Shown piece by piece: positions 1-9,756 of a DNA stretch of 64,000 bases (positions within the stretch are counted from its first letter, which is position 1; the number at the start of each line of letters is the position of its first letter). Position numbers and translations under genes: made by a program. The DNA comes from PALSA-1353 sp050012375 (lineage in GTDB: Bacteria > Planctomycetota > Phycisphaerae > Tepidisphaerales > Tepidisphaeraceae), in NCBI GenBank assembly GCA_050012375.1, contig JBEKHH010000004.1, positions 62,001 through 126,000 of the forward strand, read 5' to 3'. The notes beneath the pieces were generated by a model. It made no database searches, was not told the origin of the DNA, and saw only the letters and a program-made list of their open reading frames with translations.

Positions 1-2083
1 TGACGCGGGCACGGACAACGGTGACCACGCCATCGACATGCGGGGCAAGACCGACCGTCTCGGAGACGAACAGCAGCGGTCCGCTGTCGAAGATCACGTG
101 GTCAAATTCCTCCAGGGCGCGCTCGAGGAAATCGACGAGCAATTGGCTCTCCACGAGTTCCGTCGCGTTGGTCGGCTTGGGGCCGCTGGGGAGAATGAAC
201 AGGTTGGGCACCTGCGTTTCCTGGACGGCATGCTCGAACACCGTCAGGTTGTTCAGCACGTCGGAGAAGCCTTGATCGTTGCTGAGGTTGAAGACGCGAT
301 GCAATTCCGGCCTGCGGAAGTTGGCGTCGACCAGCAGGATGCGCCGGCCGTTGAGGGCGAGGCCGCAGGCGAGGTTGCAGGCGATGGTTGATTTTCCGTC
401 GCCGGGCGATGGGCTGGTGATCAGGATGCTGCGGGTCGTATCCAGCGATGAGCTGTGCTGGAGCCGCGTGCGCACCTGGCGGAGCTGCTCGGCCATCATC
501 GAATGCGGCGCTTCGAAGATCACCACCGGTAGGCGCGCTCCGGCCGATTGCGGATCGTCGTCCTCGTGCGGCACCATGCCCAGGAGGTTCATGTTGCCAA
601 CCCGGCTGATGTCGCGCGGCGAACGAATCGAGGTATCCATGAACTCGCGCAGGAAGGCAATGCCCAGCGCCAATATCAATCCCAGCGAAATCGCCATCGA
701 CAGCGTCACGGCCAGCTTGGGGAAGCTTGGAATTTCCGGAAGTTCCGGCTGGGCCGCCCATTCGACGCCGGCGAGATCGTTCCTGACGTTGAACGTCGCG
801 ATCTCCTCCAGTTCGTCGTTGAGCCTCTTGAGCTTGGTGTTGATGGCTTCCTGCTCCGATTGCTTTTGCAGAAGCTGCTCCATCCAGGTCGTCAACTGAG
901 CCATCTGGCCGTTGATCTCCTTGATGCTGTTCCCCATTATCTCGATCTCGCCCTTGGTGGTGGACAATTTCTGGCGCAGCGCTTCAACCACCTGGGTCTT
1001 GTAGCGTTCGCGGGCCAGATTCTCGGATTTCTCCAGCTTCTGCGCAAATATCTGCTCGTTCTTTTGAAGCCCCATCAACTGCGGGCTGCCGGCCAACATA
1101 TTGCCGTTGGCAGCCGCTGCCGCGCTCAATTCGGCATTGTCGAGCATCTCGCGGTCGTGCTGCACTTCCGGGTCCTTGTAGATCATGTCCGAGACCTCGG
1201 GCGGATCCTGCCCCCCGTTGATCTGCGAGATCATCATCTGGTACTGGCCCTCGTCGGTCTGCTCCTGAAGCCTCAGAACCTGCAATTCCTTAAGCAGTTC
1301 CTCCAGCTCAAGATCCTTGGCGTTGATCTTGTTCATCGTGCCGGTCACGCCGTCGGAGTTCAGCTCCGCCTGAATGTCGGAGATATCGCCATTGACCAGC
1401 TTCAGCTTGCCTTCCTCGGCAATTTCCTCTTGTTCCAGGTTCTGGTGCTCCTTGTATTGGCGATCCTGACTCCTTTCGTCCTGGTTCTTGATGTACTGAT
1501 CGACGAGGGACTGCACGATGATCTGAGCGGACTTGGGATCGTTGTCGGTCATGCTCACCAGGATCAGCTTCGAATCAGGCGAGGACGTGACTTCCAGGTC
1601 ATCTATCAGACCCTGCTTACGCTCCTCGGGAGTGGGAAAGCGGTTGTACCACGCCGTGTTGCGCACATCGCTGTTGGCATTCTGCAAGACCTGCGTCAGC
1701 AGGGAACGGTTCTTGAGCATCGTGGCATGCTGTCTGATTTCCAGCGGAAGACTCACGGGACTGGCTTGGGCGCGCGACAGCAGCGCCCCGGCGGGGACGA
1801 GGGCGTCAGCCGGATCAAGAACGACCACGGTGCCTTCGGCGGTGTAGTGGGGATGGTATTTGTTGAGCCAGTAGTTGATTCCGAAGCCGGCGCCGCTGCT
1901 GACAACCAACAAGAGGAGGATCAACCAGGAATTGGAACGGATCACGCGCCAAACATCCGCCCCGGTCATATTGCCGGCGGCCACGCCCTGAGGCATGATT
2001 ACATGTGGCGCGATCGAGACCGGCAAAGAGGCGCCGGCGGGCCGCGGCAACTGCAGTGCCGCCTTCTGCGGTAACGTTGTCAT
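1..2083 (-). CDS. Wzc/ExoP-like polysaccharide chain-length regulator and tyrosine autokinase (C-terminus cut by window edge)
   Basis: At least 694 codons are present and the frame is still open at base 1. A membrane segment near residues 50-70 (SWLILLLLVV) starts a Wzz-type chain-length region. A long Glu/Gln/Lys-rich coiled-coil periplasmic part follows, then a second membrane segment (LAVTLSMAISLGLILALGIA) and a cytoplasmic P-loop kinase domain. Visible kinase motifs are Walker A SPSPGDGKST near residue 560, Walker A' ILLVDANFRRP and Walker B-like HVIFDSGP. The tyrosine-rich tail would lie beyond the window. Such BY-kinases control polymer length and export together with a Wza-type protein, and one is encoded upstream in the same direction (9757-11148). 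The start has TTTAGGAG about 8 bases ahead. Family assignment is secure; the polymer is unknown. Confidence 0.93.
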   Translation of the reverse strand, partial: MTTLPQKAALQLPRPAGASLPVSIAPHVIMPQGVAAGNMTGADVWRVIRSNSWLILLLLVVSSGAGFGINYWLNKYHPHYTAEGTVVVLDPADALVPAGALLSRAQASPVSLPLEIRQHATMLKNRSLLTQVLQNANSDVRNTAWYNRFPTPEERKQGLIDDLEVTSSPDSKLILVSMTDNDPKSAQIIVQSLVDQYIKNQDERSQDRQYKEHQNLEQEEIAEEGKLKLVNGDISDIQAELNSDGVTGTMNKINAKDLELEELLKELQVLRLQEQTDEGQYQMMISQINGGQDPPEVSDMIYKDPEVQHDREMLDNAELSAAAAANGNMLAGSPQLMGLQKNEQIFAQKLEKSENLARERYKTQVVEALRQKLSTTKGEIEIMGNSIKEINGQMAQLTTWMEQLLQKQSEQEAINTKLKRLNDELEEIATFNVRNDLAGVEWAAQPELPEIPSFPKLAVTLSMAISLGLILALGIAFLREFMDTSIRSPRDISRVGNMNLLGMVPHEDDDPQSAGARLPVVIFEAPHSMMAEQLRQVRTRLQHSSSLDTTRSILITSPSPGDGKSTIACNLACGLALNGRRILLVDANFRRPELHRVFNLSNDQGFSDVLNNLTVFEHAVQETQVPNLFILPSGPKPTNATELVESQLLVDFLERALEEFDHVIFDSGPLLFVSETVGLAPHVDGVVTVVRARV

Positions 2084-2279
2084 AACGACACACTCCTAAA
2101 GAGACGGCGTAGGCTCCCGTGAACGACCAGGGCTACGCGTCACTTGCCCTCCACAAAAAAACCATCGGAAAAGAGGCGCCCGCCCGTCTCCATCCGTTTT
2201 ATCTTCGCATCTGGCATCGGCGCATTCAACTCTTATTCCTCGTCATGCAAATTAACGCAATTGCTTATGGGACGCGAGG

Positions 2280-5200
2280 TTATTGCTTATGCCTCATTTC
2301 TTCTGATCGGTTAATCAAATCTTGTAGCTTAGAACGAATCGCCGCGTCGGCATTACCGGCATGGCGTTTGTTAACCGTTTGCAGGCCTAGCTTTGCCTGT
2401 GTTTCGGCCTGCATCGGATCGGGCATCTCGAGCCGCAGATAGCCCTCGCCAAGATGCAGATACTCATCTGGAAACGGCTCGAATTGTGTCATTGCCGTGT
2501 TGAGAATATGTACGCCGTCTTCGGGCGATCCGTTCAAAATCATCAGCCAACCTTGCGTGTCCAACAACCGCGGCTCGGTCCGGCCCAGCCTGGACATTTC
2601 GTTCACCGCCTGGTTGGCATAATCCAACCCTTCCTTGGCCCGCGGCGGCGAATAGTTGTCCGCCAGCAGGCACGCCAGGTTGTTCAGCGCCTCCAGGTTG
2701 GTCGGTTCCAACTTCAGCCAATGCAAATACGCGTCATACGCCTTGTCCACCAGCGGCACCGGCTTGGCCAACTGATACATGATGGCCGCGCTGTTCAGCG
2801 TGTTCGCCTGGTCGCGATGACTGAGCTTATCGAAATGGACCATGATGTCGTCGATGGTCGCCAGCGCCGAAGTGTCATCGCCCTTCGCCTGATACTCATG
2901 GGCGAGCGAGAGCTTGGCGGACAAATTGTCCTTGGCCAGCGGCTTGAGCGCGTTGATGGCCTCATCGGCACTGAACTCGTCGGTGATGCTCTGCGCCACC
3001 TGGTCGATCTGGCGCGGATCGTCTTCGGTCACGGCCGCCGCCAGGGCGCTCTTCAGGTCTGTCAGCCCCTGCGGGTTATTCAGCCGTTTTTCCGCCATGC
3101 CCAAATCCCACAGCGCCCATGACTTCTTTTTCCATTTGTCGCTCATGGACGCGTAGTGGTTGATCACACCTGGAAAATCCTGCACCTTCTGAAGCATCTG
3201 GATGTTGGTCCGCGCGATGTTCTGATCGTCGGGCGAAATCCGCAGGGCGATTTCGCTCTTCGCCAGGGCGTCGGCATCGTGGCCCACCGCGCTAAGAATC
3301 ATCGCCTCCCCCTGAAAGACGGCTGAGTCCTTGTCGAACGGGGGAGTCGCCTCGACCTCTTGGAGCAGGCGAAGGGCCTCGTTCATTCTCGGATGGGGGT
3401 TGTTCACATACATCCCCACCAGTTTCAGGCGGACATCTCTGTTCAATGGATTCAATCGCAAGGCTGCCTGCACCTCGCTGAGCGCGTCCTCGGGCCGATT
3501 CAACTGATCCAGCGATTGGGCCATGTCCATCCGCACTTCAATATTATTGGGGTTGGACTGGCGCACCAGATCCAGGTCCTGCAGGGCCCCGGCGGGGTCC
3601 GGCGGCTGCATCCGAAGCCGCGCTCGCGCCCGACAAAACAGCGCGGTTTGATCCTTTGGATTTTCCGCCAGGGCTTCGGTCGCCCGGTCCACCGCGTCCT
3701 TATTCAGCCCATGCTCGAACAGCGCCAGCGCCCAAACCTGAAGGAGCAGCTCCGAATCCGGCGGATGCTTGGCCAGATCCGCTTTCAGTTCGACCTGGGC
3801 CTCGTCGAGTTTCCCCGCCACCAGCAGGATCTGGACGACCTTCTCGCGGACCGCCGGCTTGTCGGCGTTGACGGCGCGAAGCAGTTGCAGGGCATCGTCG
3901 TACTTCTGATGCAACGCCAGCATGCTCGCCATGCGGATTTGCATGTCCACGGCGTAGCCGGATCGCGCCATCGCCGTGTGCATTTCGTCTTCCGCCTTCT
4001 GGGGATTGCCCGTCCGCTCGTAGAAGTCCGCGAGGGCGACATACGGATCGGGCCGTGTCCTCCAGGCATCCAGCGCTGCCCAGCGCTCCAGCGTTTTCAG
4101 CGCCTCCTCCGGTTGCCTCGCCGCCAACTGCGCTTCGGACATCGCGACGTAAAGCTCGGATTCGTTGGGCCATTTCACCAGGGGCTCTTTCAGGGCATTG
4201 ATCGCCTGCTGCGCTTGGTTGATGGCATCGGCCGACTGGTGGTTGGACTGCAAGATCGCCGCGTAACGCAACACCACATCCGCCATCGCCGCGTACAAGT
4301 CGGGCTGATTCGGCCTCAGCCGCAGTTCCGCCTGGATTTCCGCCACGGCGTCGGCCGGCTGTCCGTAGTTCAATTCGTGGGTCAGCTTCATTTCCCGCAG
4401 AGCCACGTCGCCCGGCATCCGAGTCATGCCCTGCTCGATCGTGTGCAGGGCATCGTCGGGCTTGTGCAGCGCGTAATAACATCGCGCCAAACCGGTGTAT
4501 GCCTCCGGCACATTCGACTGCTTCTGGAGGCACTGCAAATACTGCGGAATCGCCTGGTCGTATTGGCCTTCCTGCTGGAGCACATCTCCCAGCGCAAGCC
4601 ACGAACGCGAATATTCCGGCCGGTCCTGAATCAGCCTGCGGGCGATTTCCTCCGCGCCGGCGTGGTCTTGCTGCGCTTCGGCAATCGAAAGCCGGTAAAA
4701 CTCGCCCCCAGCCCGGTCGGCGTCCGCCTTGGCCAGCTTCGGAATACATTTGGCCGCGTCGTTATAGCGGTGGTTCCCCAGATAGAAATTGAACAGCAGG
4801 TCCTGAATTCGGGGCAAATCCGGCTGCAACTTCTCCGCCGCCTTCAGGTGAGCTTCTTCCGTTTCGGCGTCGCCATGGCTCGATGCCAGCGCCGCCAACG
4901 TCAATTCACCTTGGACCTTGTCCGGGTTCTCCTTGGCCAGTTCCTCCTGAAGGTCCTGCAAGACTTTCGGGCTTTCACCCTTGAGGGCGGAAATCAGCAG
5001 TCTCAAGCGCGGATCGCCGGGATTGGCCGCCAGGCCGTCGGTCGCGGTTCTCAGAGCCTCCGGCTGCTTCCCCTGGGCGTACAACACCCGGGCCAGAAGA
5101 AGGGTGTCGGTCACATCCTTCGGGGCTTTGGCGAGCGTTGCTTTGAGCAGCCGAATCGCGTCGTCGTAATCCTTGATCTGAAGCGCCACCCTGGCCTTGG

Positions 5201-6923
5201 TCGCGGTCAACGCAGGCGTGCCTTCGCCGATCGGGCGGTAGAGCTTTTCGATCTCGTCCTTGTTTTTTTCGGGGTCCGACAGCAACCACTGAACGCGCTC
5301 GAGGTTCAGCCCCGGATCGCCCGGGTCGATCCGCTCCAATTCATCCAGTTGCGCGGGCACCTGATCCGGTTGCTCCGTCAAAAGCAGTCCCACGAGGTTC
5401 TTCCTGACCTGAATTTCCATCTCCTTGTTTGAGGCCGGCCCTTGATGCTGGAAACCCTGCACCAGGCCCTTCAGAACCGTCACGGCAGTGGCCCGCTGGT
5501 TGGTCTCCTCGTATCCCTCGGCCAGCAGGGCCTGGACATAAGGATCCTTCGCGGCGGCAGGATCGTCCGCCGTCAGCTTGCTCAGCGTCTGCACCTCAGC
5601 CATTTCCTCCTCCGGAGTCGAATGCAACCGGAAGCGCGCCTCGATCTCCTTTAGAGACAAAATAGTCCTGTAGGTTGCGGCCTGATCCAGCTTGTCCAGG
5701 TTCGCCTTTATCTCGTCGTGCAGGGCCGTCTTCGCCGTCGAATCGGGCATCGTCAAATAATCCCCGACTTGGATATTCGCCAGCGTCAGCAGCAGCCGGA
5801 ATCGCATCCCACCCAATACCACATGAGTCGGATCATCCTGCAACGAGGCCAAGGTCGATTTCAATATTTTGACGGCTTCGACGCGCGTGTCCGGCGAACG
5901 ACCCAGCAGGTCGGCCAGGTCCAGGCGGCCTTGCGTCGAATACGGCAGGGCACGATAAATCGCCAAGGCGCCGGCTCGGTCGTTGCGTTGCTGCGCCAGG
6001 GCCGCAGCGAACTCGTTGACTTCCAGAAATCTCGGGTCGTCCGGCTTCACCAGCGCCCGCGCCCGCGAAATCTCCGCCGAGGCGCGATCCAGATCCGTCT
6101 TCATCAGGTCCGGCGAAGACTGCTGAACGGTTGATAAACGCGCCAGCACCTGCGCAAAGCGGTAGTGCATCAGCGCGTTGTGGTCCTGCGATCCTCCGTC
6201 TTTCCCCGTCAAAACCGATGCGAACGTCGCGATCGCCTGGTCGTAAAAGGCCGCCACTTCCTTCGACCGCAACTGCGGCCCGCTCTCGGCCGCAAGGTAT
6301 AGTCCCTGCTGAATCTTGGCCAAAGCGATGGCATACGGCAGTTCCGCGTTCTCCGGATGCAACTTCCATTGCTGGCCCAGCTCTTTTTCTGCGTTGTCCA
6401 CATCCTTCTGGTCGACCTCCATGTTGGCAACCCATTCCTGGATCACCAGCCGGTCGGGCAACGACGCCAGGTTTTCATCACTGGGGTCCAGCGCTCGGGC
6501 CCGATTGGTGTAATCGATGGCACTGCGGTAAAGGCTTGCATCCGGCGTTTGGCCGGCCGCCCTGTTGAAAAAGTCGCTCAGCGCCAGCAGCGCCGGCAGG
6601 TATTTGGGATCGATCTCCAGGGCCTGTTGAAACGCCGCCACCTGCTGCCTCGATGCCTGGGGATCGATCTGCACGGTGTTCCCCAGCGCCTGGCCCAGCA
6701 GCATTTGCAGCCTGGGGTCCTTGCGATCCAGCCGTGCCGCCTTGGCAAAGTCTTCAACCGCCTCGGACCATTTGTGGTCTTTGAGCGCCTGCTGGCCCAA
6801 AGCGACGTAGTGGTCCGGATGCTCACGAACCAGCAGTTTAAACGCCAGGAAAGTCGCCCCAACCACTCCGATGAATATCAGAAGGAGGATTGTCAGGAAT
6901 TTCGTATTGACCCGTCGTGCCAT
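2280..6923 (-). CDS. Giant membrane-anchored tetratricopeptide-repeat protein of the exosortase/EPS locus
   Basis: 1547 residues. An N-terminal membrane anchor (TILLLIFIGVVGATFLAFKL, about residues 10-29) is followed almost entirely by degenerate TPR units, with recurring A-x2-Y-x4-P and ALxxDPxx patterns up to the C-terminus. With a single anchor and no other domain, the repeat solenoid probably sits in the periplasm as an assembly scaffold. Large TPR proteins are regular members of exosortase and exopolysaccharide clusters (PrsT/EpsL-like neighbourhoods), and this one lies between the EpsI-like gene and the Wzc-like kinase on the same strand. An AAGGG site about 7 bases before the ATG supports the start. 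No enzymatic motif was seen, and the scaffold role is inferred from fold and context. Confidence 0.93.
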   Translation of the reverse strand: MARRVNTKFLTILLLIFIGVVGATFLAFKLLVREHPDHYVALGQQALKDHKWSEAVEDFAKAARLDRKDPRLQMLLGQALGNTVQIDPQASRQQVAAFQQALEIDPKYLPALLALSDFFNRAAGQTPDASLYRSAIDYTNRARALDPSDENLASLPDRLVIQEWVANMEVDQKDVDNAEKELGQQWKLHPENAELPYAIALAKIQQGLYLAAESGPQLRSKEVAAFYDQAIATFASVLTGKDGGSQDHNALMHYRFAQVLARLSTVQQSSPDLMKTDLDRASAEISRARALVKPDDPRFLEVNEFAAALAQQRNDRAGALAIYRALPYSTQGRLDLADLLGRSPDTRVEAVKILKSTLASLQDDPTHVVLGGMRFRLLLTLANIQVGDYLTMPDSTAKTALHDEIKANLDKLDQAATYRTILSLKEIEARFRLHSTPEEEMAEVQTLSKLTADDPAAAKDPYVQALLAEGYEETNQRATAVTVLKGLVQGFQHQGPASNKEMEIQVRKNLVGLLLTEQPDQVPAQLDELERIDPGDPGLNLERVQWLLSDPEKNKDEIEKLYRPIGEGTPALTATKARVALQIKDYDDAIRLLKATLAKAPKDVTDTLLLARVLYAQGKQPEALRTATDGLAANPGDPRLRLLISALKGESPKVLQDLQEELAKENPDKVQGELTLAALASSHGDAETEEAHLKAAEKLQPDLPRIQDLLFNFYLGNHRYNDAAKCIPKLAKADADRAGGEFYRLSIAEAQQDHAGAEEIARRLIQDRPEYSRSWLALGDVLQQEGQYDQAIPQYLQCLQKQSNVPEAYTGLARCYYALHKPDDALHTIEQGMTRMPGDVALREMKLTHELNYGQPADAVAEIQAELRLRPNQPDLYAAMADVVLRYAAILQSNHQSADAINQAQQAINALKEPLVKWPNESELYVAMSEAQLAARQPEEALKTLERWAALDAWRTRPDPYVALADFYERTGNPQKAEDEMHTAMARSGYAVDMQIRMASMLALHQKYDDALQLLRAVNADKPAVREKVVQILLVAGKLDEAQVELKADLAKHPPDSELLLQVWALALFEHGLNKDAVDRATEALAENPKDQTALFCRARARLRMQPPDPAGALQDLDLVRQSNPNNIEVRMDMAQSLDQLNRPEDALSEVQAALRLNPLNRDVRLKLVGMYVNNPHPRMNEALRLLQEVEATPPFDKDSAVFQGEAMILSAVGHDADALAKSEIALRISPDDQNIARTNIQMLQKVQDFPGVINHYASMSDKWKKKSWALWDLGMAEKRLNNPQGLTDLKSALAAAVTEDDPRQIDQVAQSITDEFSADEAINALKPLAKDNLSAKLSLAHEYQAKGDDTSALATIDDIMVHFDKLSHRDQANTLNSAAIMYQLAKPVPLVDKAYDAYLHWLKLEPTNLEALNNLACLLADNYSPPRAKEGLDYANQAVNEMSRLGRTEPRLLDTQGWLMILNGSPEDGVHILNTAMTQFEPFPDEYLHLGEGYLRLEMPDPMQAETQAKLGLQTVNKRHAGNADAAIRSKLQDLINRSEEMRHKQ

Positions 6924-7073
6924 GAATATGCCCTTAAACTCCGCCTGTTTCAGAGGCCTGAATCGGACGCCACGAACGAAATGGGCAACCGTTGTATGTC
7001 TTACCTCGACCTAAAGTTGCAAAATTCCGACATTTCCGCCTGTCCCGCCACTGGCTTTGGCAGGCCATCGGCA

Positions 7074-8054
7074 TCAATGAGATTGCTTTATCTTACTCCA
7101 GTCAGGCAAACAAGCTTCGATTTCCGGGCGAGCCACCGTGAGAAACTCCGACATCGCAGAACTGGCGGCATCGCCATTTTGGCCCAGGGTCATCAGTTCG
7201 ATTTTCGAATAGTATCCGTAGCGCTCGGTCAGGTCTTCCAGCGTTTGTCGCACACCCAGCGGATCGCTCTCATAGTGCCCGTTGGTGTGAAACACGTACG
7301 CCACACACTTGGAAACGCGATTGGTGCCGGTCGAGTCCTCGAAGGCGATGAACCGCACGGGCAAAAGAAAGCTCTTGCCCGCGGCGTCTGAACCAAGGTT
7401 CCACGTCGGCACCGTGTAGCTCGAAGGCTCATATCCATCGGCGATGTAGCACCGGTCGGGAATGTGCGCCACCGTGTCCACCAATCCCGTGTAATACGTC
7501 AATCCCAGGTGCACCACGTCGACGTGGGTGGTGTCGCCCAAATGACCCTTTATCTCGATCTCGGTCACGATTTGCTTCCGCTGGGTCGGGGTCTTGTCCT
7601 TGAGAGCATTGTTGATCATTTGCACCTGGGCAGCGAACGGCAACTGATTGAACTTCGTCCTTGCCGCCTCGCCGGCGAGATCTCCACCCGTATCCGAATC
7701 CGAAGGCTGCGTCGTCCCCGCGGTTTTGTTGAGCCCCGCCGCGAGATAACTCACCAGGTCCGCGCCGGCCCGATCCACCTGAATGTAATCCCGGTAGATG
7801 TATTGTTCCGTTCCGAGGATGTCCTCGGTCTCCTTATCCAGCTTGTCGTCCTGCGATACCTGTAGCCAATGCCCCATCAGCGCCGGTATCTCGCGGAACT
7901 CCTGCCGCTGGGCCACCGAGTCCTTCTTGAAATGCAGCTTCAGATTCCAGACAAAGCCGTTGAATGCAATCATCGACAACAGAAGAATCGCCGCCACCAC
8001 CACAAACGCCGGCTGCACAAGTCCAGAGGGTAGTTTTGCTTTGCCTTGGTTCAT
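7074..8054 (-). CDS. EpsI-like exosortase-associated protein (DUF3485 family)
   Basis: 326 residues with one N-terminal membrane helix (residues about 13-32, FVVVAAILLLSMIAFNGFVW) and a periplasmic domain. The diagnostic EpsI pattern H-x-P-x2-C-x5-G is present as HIPDRCYIADG, followed by a beta-rich region ending in the typical exported domain. EpsI/DUF3485 proteins occur beside or fused to exosortases, and their exact biochemical role is unresolved. The start codon overlaps the stop of the exosortase gene (ATGA at 8051-8054), so the two are probably translationally coupled and act together at the inner membrane. The 150-base gap to the TPR gene shows no obvious terminator. Confidence 0.88.
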   Translation of the reverse strand: MNQGKAKLPSGLVQPAFVVVAAILLLSMIAFNGFVWNLKLHFKKDSVAQRQEFREIPALMGHWLQVSQDDKLDKETEDILGTEQYIYRDYIQVDRAGADLVSYLAAGLNKTAGTTQPSDSDTGGDLAGEAARTKFNQLPFAAQVQMINNALKDKTPTQRKQIVTEIEIKGHLGDTTHVDVVHLGLTYYTGLVDTVAHIPDRCYIADGYEPSSYTVPTWNLGSDAAGKSFLLPVRFIAFEDSTGTNRVSKCVAYVFHTNGHYESDPLGVRQTLEDLTERYGYYSKIELMTLGQNGDAASSAMSEFLTVARPEIEACLPDWSKIKQSH

Positions 8055-9577
8055 GGTGACTCCCGCGGGGTGTTGGAATCGCCGTTGCCGCTGCCTCGCT
8101 TGGGCGAGGAGAGGGGCCGGGGGGCCTGCGGCGGCGGTCTGAAGGTTTTGATTCCCCGGTCGTTGATGGGCCGACGAGGCAACCCGGTCGGCCTTGGCAC
8201 CGAAGCCATGGGCTTCACGGGCGTAACCACCGGCTTTGCCGGCGGCGGGGGCTTCACCTGCGGCCGCTTAGGAGGAGCGTCTGTTTCCGGCGTGGCGGCC
8301 GCCCTGACCGCCGCCAGACTCCGCGGCGCCGTCTTTGGCAGCTTTGCCGCCGACAACGCCGCCGCAGTCGAACGCGTGATCACTTTCGGCGCCATCGCCA
8401 CCACCCGGCGGTCAATCTGCTCCACGAAAATCTGATCCAAAACCCATCCCACCAGCAAGATCAGCAAAAACGCCGGGATCAACATGATCAGACCCACGAA
8501 CTGGTGGGCAAAATTCTCCGAGAGGGCATGGCTCACGTACCGGTCCAGAAGCCCCTGGCCCGAGACCCTCATCACGTTACAGAAAATCGCGATCGGGACA
8601 GCAAACAGCACGACGATAAGCTTTTGCCAGAGCGGCCGGTGGGACAAAAACGCCACCGCCGCCGCCACCGAAATGAACGTCATGAGCGATCGCATTCCCG
8701 CGCAGGCCTCTGCCACGTTCAGCGTTCGCCAGTTCCCGTCGCCCCCGATCATTGAAATCTTCGTCCCGCCCACCGACGCTTCAACGCCCGTCAATTGCAG
8801 CGTCCACACCGCGACATTCGCCGCCAACTGCTGCAACGGGCCGGCAACCTTGCTGTAGACCAAACCGGGCCAGGGAAGACCGCAAACCAAAAACGCGATG
8901 GGAAACCAAGCGAGGCGCATCACGTGCCATCCCGCCAGCCCCAGCACCACGCCAAAAAGCGTGATCACCATCCCGAAGTCCTTCAGGAAGTCGTTCTGGC
9001 CTGGAAAAATCGCGTATTGGAAAACAGCAATTCCGAAAAGCATGATGGAGATGCCGAACCATCCGGCGGAGTGTTGATCGGCTCGGTCGATGAGTTCGTC
9101 GGCGCCGCGCCAGGCGCTGGCTCCGGCCGTCGCCGCCAGCAATACCGTCACGATCGCCACCACGGGGATCAATTCCCGGGACGCCTCTTCCCGGACCAGC
9201 ACCAGCGGCAGAACCAGAGCAATTGCCATCAGCCCCCAAACGCGCCTGGCCTTGCGATTCCGGGTTGCCATGCCCGGCACGGATTCGCTCAGCAGCCTCT
9301 CTCGGTTTACGTAAAGGTAATACAGTCCGATCACCGGAATGCAGATGGCATGGCCCCAGTTGGCCTCACCGTAAAATGGATTGGTTTTGTCCCAAAGTCG
9401 TCGAAGATTCGGCCAGAATAATCCCCCGAATAGAGCCGATATCACCCCGATCTGAATCCACACCGAGCGTTTGAGTCCCATGACGATGGGATCGGCGGCG
9501 GCGTCCGGCGCATCGCCGGTCGCGCCGGCAACCATCGCGCCAAGATAGCTCTCCTCGCTGAGTTGTGTTTGACTCAT
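8051..9577 (-). CDS. Exosortase with proline-rich C-terminal extension
   Basis: 508 residues from the ATG at 9577; a GTG at 9592 is an alternative, and neither has a strong ribosome-binding site. The protein has many membrane segments. The exosortase catalytic triad is visible: Cys about 292 in EACAGMRSL, Arg about 337 in NVMRVSGQ and His about 358 in ENFAHQFVG. Exosortases are transpeptidase-like membrane enzymes that cut PEP-CTERM tails from secreted proteins. After the last membrane helix (AFLLILLVGWVLDQIF) comes an unusual basic, proline-rich tail of about 120 residues (for example KRPQVKPPPPAKP). Substrate candidates in this window carry C-terminal signals at 30634-31506, 37912-38532 and 51099-52667. 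The stop overlaps the EpsI-like start. Confidence 0.93.
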   Translation of the reverse strand: MSQTQLSEESYLGAMVAGATGDAPDAAADPIVMGLKRSVWIQIGVISALFGGLFWPNLRRLWDKTNPFYGEANWGHAICIPVIGLYYLYVNRERLLSESVPGMATRNRKARRVWGLMAIALVLPLVLVREEASRELIPVVAIVTVLLAATAGASAWRGADELIDRADQHSAGWFGISIMLFGIAVFQYAIFPGQNDFLKDFGMVITLFGVVLGLAGWHVMRLAWFPIAFLVCGLPWPGLVYSKVAGPLQQLAANVAVWTLQLTGVEASVGGTKISMIGGDGNWRTLNVAEACAGMRSLMTFISVAAAVAFLSHRPLWQKLIVVLFAVPIAIFCNVMRVSGQGLLDRYVSHALSENFAHQFVGLIMLIPAFLLILLVGWVLDQIFVEQIDRRVVAMAPKVITRSTAAALSAAKLPKTAPRSLAAVRAAATPETDAPPKRPQVKPPPPAKPVVTPVKPMASVPRPTGLPRRPINDRGIKTFRPPPQAPRPLSSPKRGSGNGDSNTPRESP

Positions 9578-9756
9578 GGGACTAGCGGCCACGCCGACCG
9601 ACGAAAATGTAAACCCGCCGGAAACCCACGGCCGGTAACCACAAGCGGGTCAAAGCCTCCATCCCCTGTCCTAGCGAGGGAGACTTGCCACAACCTATAT
9701 CATCTGAATGCGCTTGCGACTAAACCGTCGCAAGAACCGCCCAATTAATTCCGTCC

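Noticed and set aside
548..2074. 508-codon plus-strand frame opposite the Wzc-like gene
   Set aside because: No motif; the minus strand contains Walker A/B motifs and membrane segments in a continuous frame.
3360..5432. 690-codon plus-strand frame opposite the TPR gene
   Set aside because: Composition (Arg, Gln, Leu, His) is that of an antisense shadow, and the TPR pattern is in the minus strand.
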